From: Anarhynchus alexandrinus
Lineage: Eukaryota; Chordata; Aves; Charadriiformes; Charadriidae
Assembly: GCA_008711295.1 (NCBI GenBank)
Contig: VUYV01000228.1
Coordinates: 589,715 to 653,714, forward strand
DNA: 64,000 nt
Direction of reading: 5' to 3'
Under the pieces are notes generated by a model, which was given only the letters and a program-made list of their open reading frames with translations, had not been told where the DNA came from and made no database searches. This document shows positions 59,783 to 64,000 of the stretch, piece after piece; the first letter of the stretch is position 1; each line of letters begins with the position of its first letter. A program made the translations under genes and the position numbers.

Positions 59783-60960
59783 CATCTCAGCCGATTTGGC
59801 CTTTTTAGGGGAGTTTACCTCATTACTGTTATTATTATTTGATTTTGCTGTCTTAGTTTTAAACTCCCTCCTTGTTGTCTTCCAAAGACTGTTGACCTCA
59901 AATGGGATGAGTCTGCTGTTCACTGATGTTTCTTATACCTACTGAACTGGTGAGGTGAATTCCTTCATATTTCCTTTATTTGAAATTCAGTCAAGTCACA
60001 GCAATCATATGATCCCATGGAGCACATCCATCACAAGAGACTGCATCAGAAGAATGTTCTCTTTCAGCTTTGGGATGCAGTATCATCTTTGTTGCATTTC
60101 TCAGATTTGATGTGATACAAATATCTGCTGGTGAAGGTACCACAAAAGTGCTTTATGCTTCTTCTGGGGATGGAACTCTATAAGATAAACTTGAGTTTTA
60201 TAATTTATATGAGGACTTATATGTATAAATGCTACTTTTATTCATCTTCAGAATTTTTAAAGTAAATTAATAACTATGATTGTACCTTTATTTTTAAAAA
60301 AAAAAAAAAAGAAAAGTTGAGGAGCTACTTGCAAATACAACTGGTACTGGCTACCAAGGTCCTTAAATGTCTTATTATAATAACAAACTCCTCATTGTTG
60401 TTCACTCTTAAGTGTAAATGAAGTGTAAAAAAACCTTATTTTCACAAGAAACAGGATTTAATCAAATGCTCATATACACTTCAGAAGATTTGTGAACCAA
60501 CGTCCTTCATTTGTAGGCAAGAAGAAACTATGATTAACATGGTTATTTGTGACAAAGTGCAGGCATACAGTATTCTTTATTTGAAACACATAGTATAAGT
60601 TGCTGTTTCTCTTTTTAGAATAAGTCTCTAATACATAATTTGCTTTTACATAACTTTTACAAAGTTGCACTTGATACAGTGTTAGAAGTTAAAGCTGTAT
60701 CTTTTTTTTTTTTTTTCACATTTTCCATGAATATTGGTACTCAGTAGCAATTTGTTGTTAAAATAATGGTAGAATAATTATTTAAGTTTCAAAATTTACT
60801 ATTGCTGGTCATAGTTCCTTGCCAATATATTTATATTAGTGGAGGTTATAAGACTGTGTTAAGATTTATCTTTCTGGAGAGCCGGAAGTTGTCATATTAT
60901 GGATTCACAGAGTTAAAATGGTACCAACATAAATAATAAAATCCATTTCTGTATTTTAGA
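59783..60960 (+). other. CHSY3: CHSY3 3' untranslated region (predicted)
   Basis: Sequence from the stop codon to about 20 bases past the only AATAAA found in the following 3 kb (60935-60940). It is AT-rich with a 15-base A run at 60296-60310 and a T run at about 60703-60716, neither of which is a transposon tail. The antisense and overlapping frames here have no support. The 3' end is predicted from the signal alone. Use of variant signals elsewhere cannot be excluded. Confidence 0.6.
60935..60940 (+). terminator. CHSY3: Canonical polyadenylation signal AATAAA
   Basis: AATAAA about 1.15 kb after the stop codon. A TG-repeat stretch begins roughly 55 bases downstream (about 60994-61006), slightly far but compatible with a GU-rich downstream element. 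Confidence 0.6.
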
Positions 60961-60970
60961 GAAATGTTTA

Positions 60971-61060
60971 TATAGGGATATATATGTGCATGCATGTGTG
61001 TGTGTGCACGCATATGCATATCCCTATATATATATATATATAAAAAGAGAGAGAGAGTGA
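60971..61060. repeat. Compound TA/TG/GA microsatellite with inverted repeat
   Basis: TATAGGGATA (60971-60980) is the reverse complement of TATCCCTATA (61019-61028). Between them lie alternating purine-pyrimidine steps (TATATGTGCATGCATGTGTG and onward). After the right arm come (TA)n and then (GA)n repeats. The arms are 10 bp with a 38-base loop that is partly self-complementary itself. Confidence 0.88.
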
Positions 61061-61252
61061 GAGTCATTTCAAAATATATTCCTATTTTCAGTTCAGGCAG
61101 CAATTTATTACTATTGTTATTTTTGCCCCGTGCTTAGAATGTTGCATGGTATACTGTGGTAAGAGCTCAAAGGCATCCAAGAAACCATCAGAATTCAGCC
61201 AAACTTTAAATAATACAGTGGGTACATCTAATATCCTCAGTACCCTTGATTT

Positions 61253-61284
61253 CAAACTATAAACTATAAACTAAACTATAAACT
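61253..61284. repeat. Short tandem repeat of ACTATAA type
   Basis: AAACTATAAACTATAAACT followed by AAACTATAAACTC. Three to four irregular 7-mer units. Confidence 0.85.
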
Positions 61285-64000
61285 CTATTAAATAGAGCTG
61301 GGCAAGAAAAAGTAAGCAATTACTGAATTTGAGTTTTGAGATGTTTAAATACATTTGCAGCTGTAACTGACTCCTGTGTTTCCTTTCAAAATCCAACTAA
61401 GAGATTGGAATTCACTGACATATCTATTTGTATGAAGATATCCTGATAAATTCCCTAAGGCACCAGGAGAGTGTGGAGGTCAATTATGTGTCTCTTATCC
61501 ACGATTTTCTGTTCTGGGTTTACCATGCAAGGAAAAAGGCATCCCTGAAAAGGAGTGAGTAAACTCAGAATTAGTGGGCTGGCCATAGCTTTTTGTATGC
61601 TTTAAAAAAGGCCATCCCCATTGCCTTGGAGAAGGTAGTAATTGTGGTGAGAACAGATAGAAGGTAATTCATGCTTGTCTGCCCTCCCCAAGGAGAGCTC
61701 CTGGCTTGTTATTTTCCTGGAGACTTCCTAGCCCAGTATTGTAAGCTCAAATGTCTGGAGAAAGTAAAATTCACTATTACTTACAAAATAATTATTGGAA
61801 ACTGTTCTTTAAATTGAGTGCAAAGGTCATGTTTTATTCCATTAGAGAGCCAAGAACAAGGAACATACACTTTATTTGATCAATCTTGATTAACTGATGC
61901 ATCTCAGACTATAAATATCAAAAACTGCCTGTTGATAAATGTTTGTGAGGATTTCATAAAAATGAAAAAAAAAAATTATTTACAAAGACATCTAAGGAAA
62001 TTATTGTCTACTGGGATGTATTCCAGTGCTTATTTCAATTACGTAACTTAGTGGCCAGAAAGTATTTGCTTAGCTCAAAGTAAAATAGTAGATTAGAACA
62101 AGAAATGAAACCAGTCATTCAGTGGGGATAAAGATGTATACAGAGGGCTTGCAGGATCAGGTCCTACATGATATAAGCAAAATGCTAGTATTTACCAGTA
62201 CAAATATTTATTTAGTGTCTGACTGATTCATATGTTTATATGATGCATTACTTTGTTAAAAACCTGATTATAAATGTTTATTATGAAATATTGCATTGTC
62301 TTTTGAAATAACTATCCTGAGATAACTTGAGAACTTGTGTTAGTTTGTTTAAGGAATAATATGCCTTCTAAGGAGATCATATTAAAAGAGAAAAAAAGCA
62401 CAAAAGTGTTAGAGTAATGTTATGGATGTATAGATTAAGATGGGAATGTCTGTGCTAATCAACTGTTTGCTTTTGTCTAGTCTGAATCATAATCTTGATT
62501 GTAAAATGAAATTTCTATGTGTATGATGTCCCTTTGTAAATGCATAAGTAATGAATTCACAGTAGAATAATGACCAATTTTTGCAAAACCTCCTTAGCCT
62601 TGGAATAGGTTCCCTGGTTTCATTCACTTCATTGGGAAGTTGGTTGTGAACTGCTCACATTTCAGCTTTTCAGACAGTGCCTTTCTTAAAAAAAAGGAAA
62701 ATCTCAGCAATCCCCACACAGAAACCTCAGAAATCTCCATACCACCCCTACCCTGACATGTTTTACCATTCACAGTACTTAATTTAACAGAGCATTTGCA
62801 TCTTCTGGATGAAGGAAAAACATCAGGTTGGGCTTCTTAAGACTTGCAGAGTATACTCTGTCTGCATCAGGGTACTGGTTCTCAAGCTGGGGAAAGGCAG
62901 AGGGCCAGGGTGAGGTTCAGCTGTGGGAATCAGTGCCTTCTGCCTGAGTCACTGCCATGCTGCCTCGAGTACTGCCAGATGTCTGTCCTTGGAGCTGTGA
63001 ACAGGCAGCTCGGGAGAAGCTCAGGAGAACTCTGCAGCACAGGAGAAGAGCTTCACTTGCTGCAACCAGCTGCTTTTGGGAAGCAAAAGGGACATTTTAA
63101 TTAGGGCTTGGGAGGAGTAAAAGGAGGATGCCAAACTGAGGGTTCATTTCATTGGGGCTGCAGGGTATCTTGTGCAGATCCTATGTCTCCCTGTCCCTGG
63201 GTGGAAAGGGAGTTTGGTCCCACATCTTTTCCCTGTTTCCTCTGAAGGGGCATTGTGAAGGAAAGCGCAAAGCCAGCAGCACTTCCACTCAGTGGGGCTA
63301 GTGAGCCTGGACCACGCACTGGGAGTCCTAAGATATCATGGAGCATGTGGGGAAAAAGGCACCAAACGGGCTTCCCAAAAAGCAGTACGGAGAGAGGCAC
63401 TCACCAAAGACCAGAAGGATGTGCACAAAAGTGCCTTTTGGAGTCTTTTTACCAGTGTGTGCTTAACAGTGCCTCAAGACACTTGCAAAAATTATAATGC
63501 CGGTAAAATGGCTCATAGGCATGTACTGTGGATCCTGAGGAACTTTGGAGACTTCCAAGGAGCATGAGTTAACAACCACTTTCTTTAAATAGAGCAAATA
63601 ATTTAAACTTCTTTTGGTTTCTTAAGAAGTAATTCTAGTGATTAGTTAAGATGTAGTTTGCCACACAGAAGATTTTGCTCTAAAGAACAATGCTAGCTTT
63701 AAGATACAGACAAAACATGCAGTCCACATCTGATTTTCCTGCAACTTGTTTGGAAAAAAATACGGACTAAGAATTGATGAGCCACTGACTGGAGGAAAGT
63801 TTAGTGTTTCTGCTCTATTTTTAAAAGAGAATCGGATAAGAAGAAAACAAAAAACGCCTATAGTAGATAAACACAAAAATCAGCCATGATGTGAAGGTAG
63901 CACTGATGATTATGGTCCTAAACTGCAGCACAATAAGATGTTTCAAAAAAGTCTTTCAAAAGTCAGTTATTTACAATAACTGAATATCAGTGAAAGTGAT

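Larger units (their letters stand above)
60965..64000. other. Downstream flank of CHSY3, no recognised gene
   Basis: About 3 kb. After the compound microsatellite there is a heptamer-like repeat (AAACTATAAACT phrases at 61253-61284) and AT-rich unique sequence. A relatively GC-richer patch at 62820-63420 carries overlapping frames of 80-91 codons on both strands that resemble nothing known. No CR1 or LTR is seen. Confidence 0.55.

Noticed and set aside
60296..60310. A15 run as a processed-pseudogene or retrotransposon tail
   Set aside because: No retrocopied sequence or LINE 3' end lies upstream of it. It sits inside the predicted 3' UTR as a simple A run after a T-rich segment.
62844..63567. 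Overlapping frames of 80-91 codons in a GC-richer patch downstream of CHSY3
   Set aside because: Several frames on both strands are open together, which points to composition and not coding. None resembles a known protein.
1..64000. CRISPR arrays, tRNA or rRNA genes, bacterial-type operons
   Set aside because: No regularly spaced repeat array and no recognisable tRNA or rRNA sequence. The intron, LINE and splice features show a vertebrate nuclear genome.

Overview
The window is vertebrate nuclear DNA, almost certainly from a bird. The repeats are dominated by chicken-repeat-1 (CR1) LINEs ending in the ATTCTATG-type tail, with avian-type endogenous retrovirus LTRs. SINEs and L1 are not seen. 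The only host protein-coding sequence I can support is one long open exon at 58217-59782 (+). It encodes the C-terminal 521 residues of a chondroitin sulfate synthase, best matched to CHSY3. That exon is preceded by a polypyrimidine tract and a splice acceptor. It ends in a natural stop and is followed by a 3' UTR of roughly 1.2 kb with one canonical AATAAA.

Layout. Positions 1-58216 read as the downstream part of a very large CHSY3 intron (the last one), with no further exon recognised. It is AT-rich and contains: a CR1 sliver at the left edge; an LTR with two internal tandem duplications (about 3435-3997); a CR1 copy (4323-6175, minus) split by a 360-bp solo LTR (4349-4708); eroded ancient CR1/L3-like pieces (9385-9860, 10190-10500, 48290-49060, 50745-51065, all minus); CR1 3' ends at 17045-17516 (+), 25850-25943 (+), 40755-41479 (+) and 43173-43310 (-); an antisense LTR (47434 to about 48101); and a nearly full-length CR1 (53691 to about 57840, minus). 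The last one still shows both ORFs, including an SGNH-esterase-type ORF1 and an endonuclease/reverse-transcriptase ORF2. It ends only a few hundred bases before the CHSY3 acceptor. Positions 61000-64000 are downstream flank with microsatellite sequence and no recognised gene.

The CHSY3 product is a Golgi glycosyltransferase that extends the GlcA-GalNAc chain of chondroitin sulfate. The exon seen here carries the GalNAc-transferase half. Every other coding-looking stretch is either a remnant of CR1 proteins or a short chance ORF. I do not see a new multi-gene system. The observations most worth checking are the nested LTR with promoter-like motifs in the gene's sense orientation, the long antisense CR1 beside the acceptor, an LTR with duplicated U3-like blocks, and several structured or low-complexity tracts.
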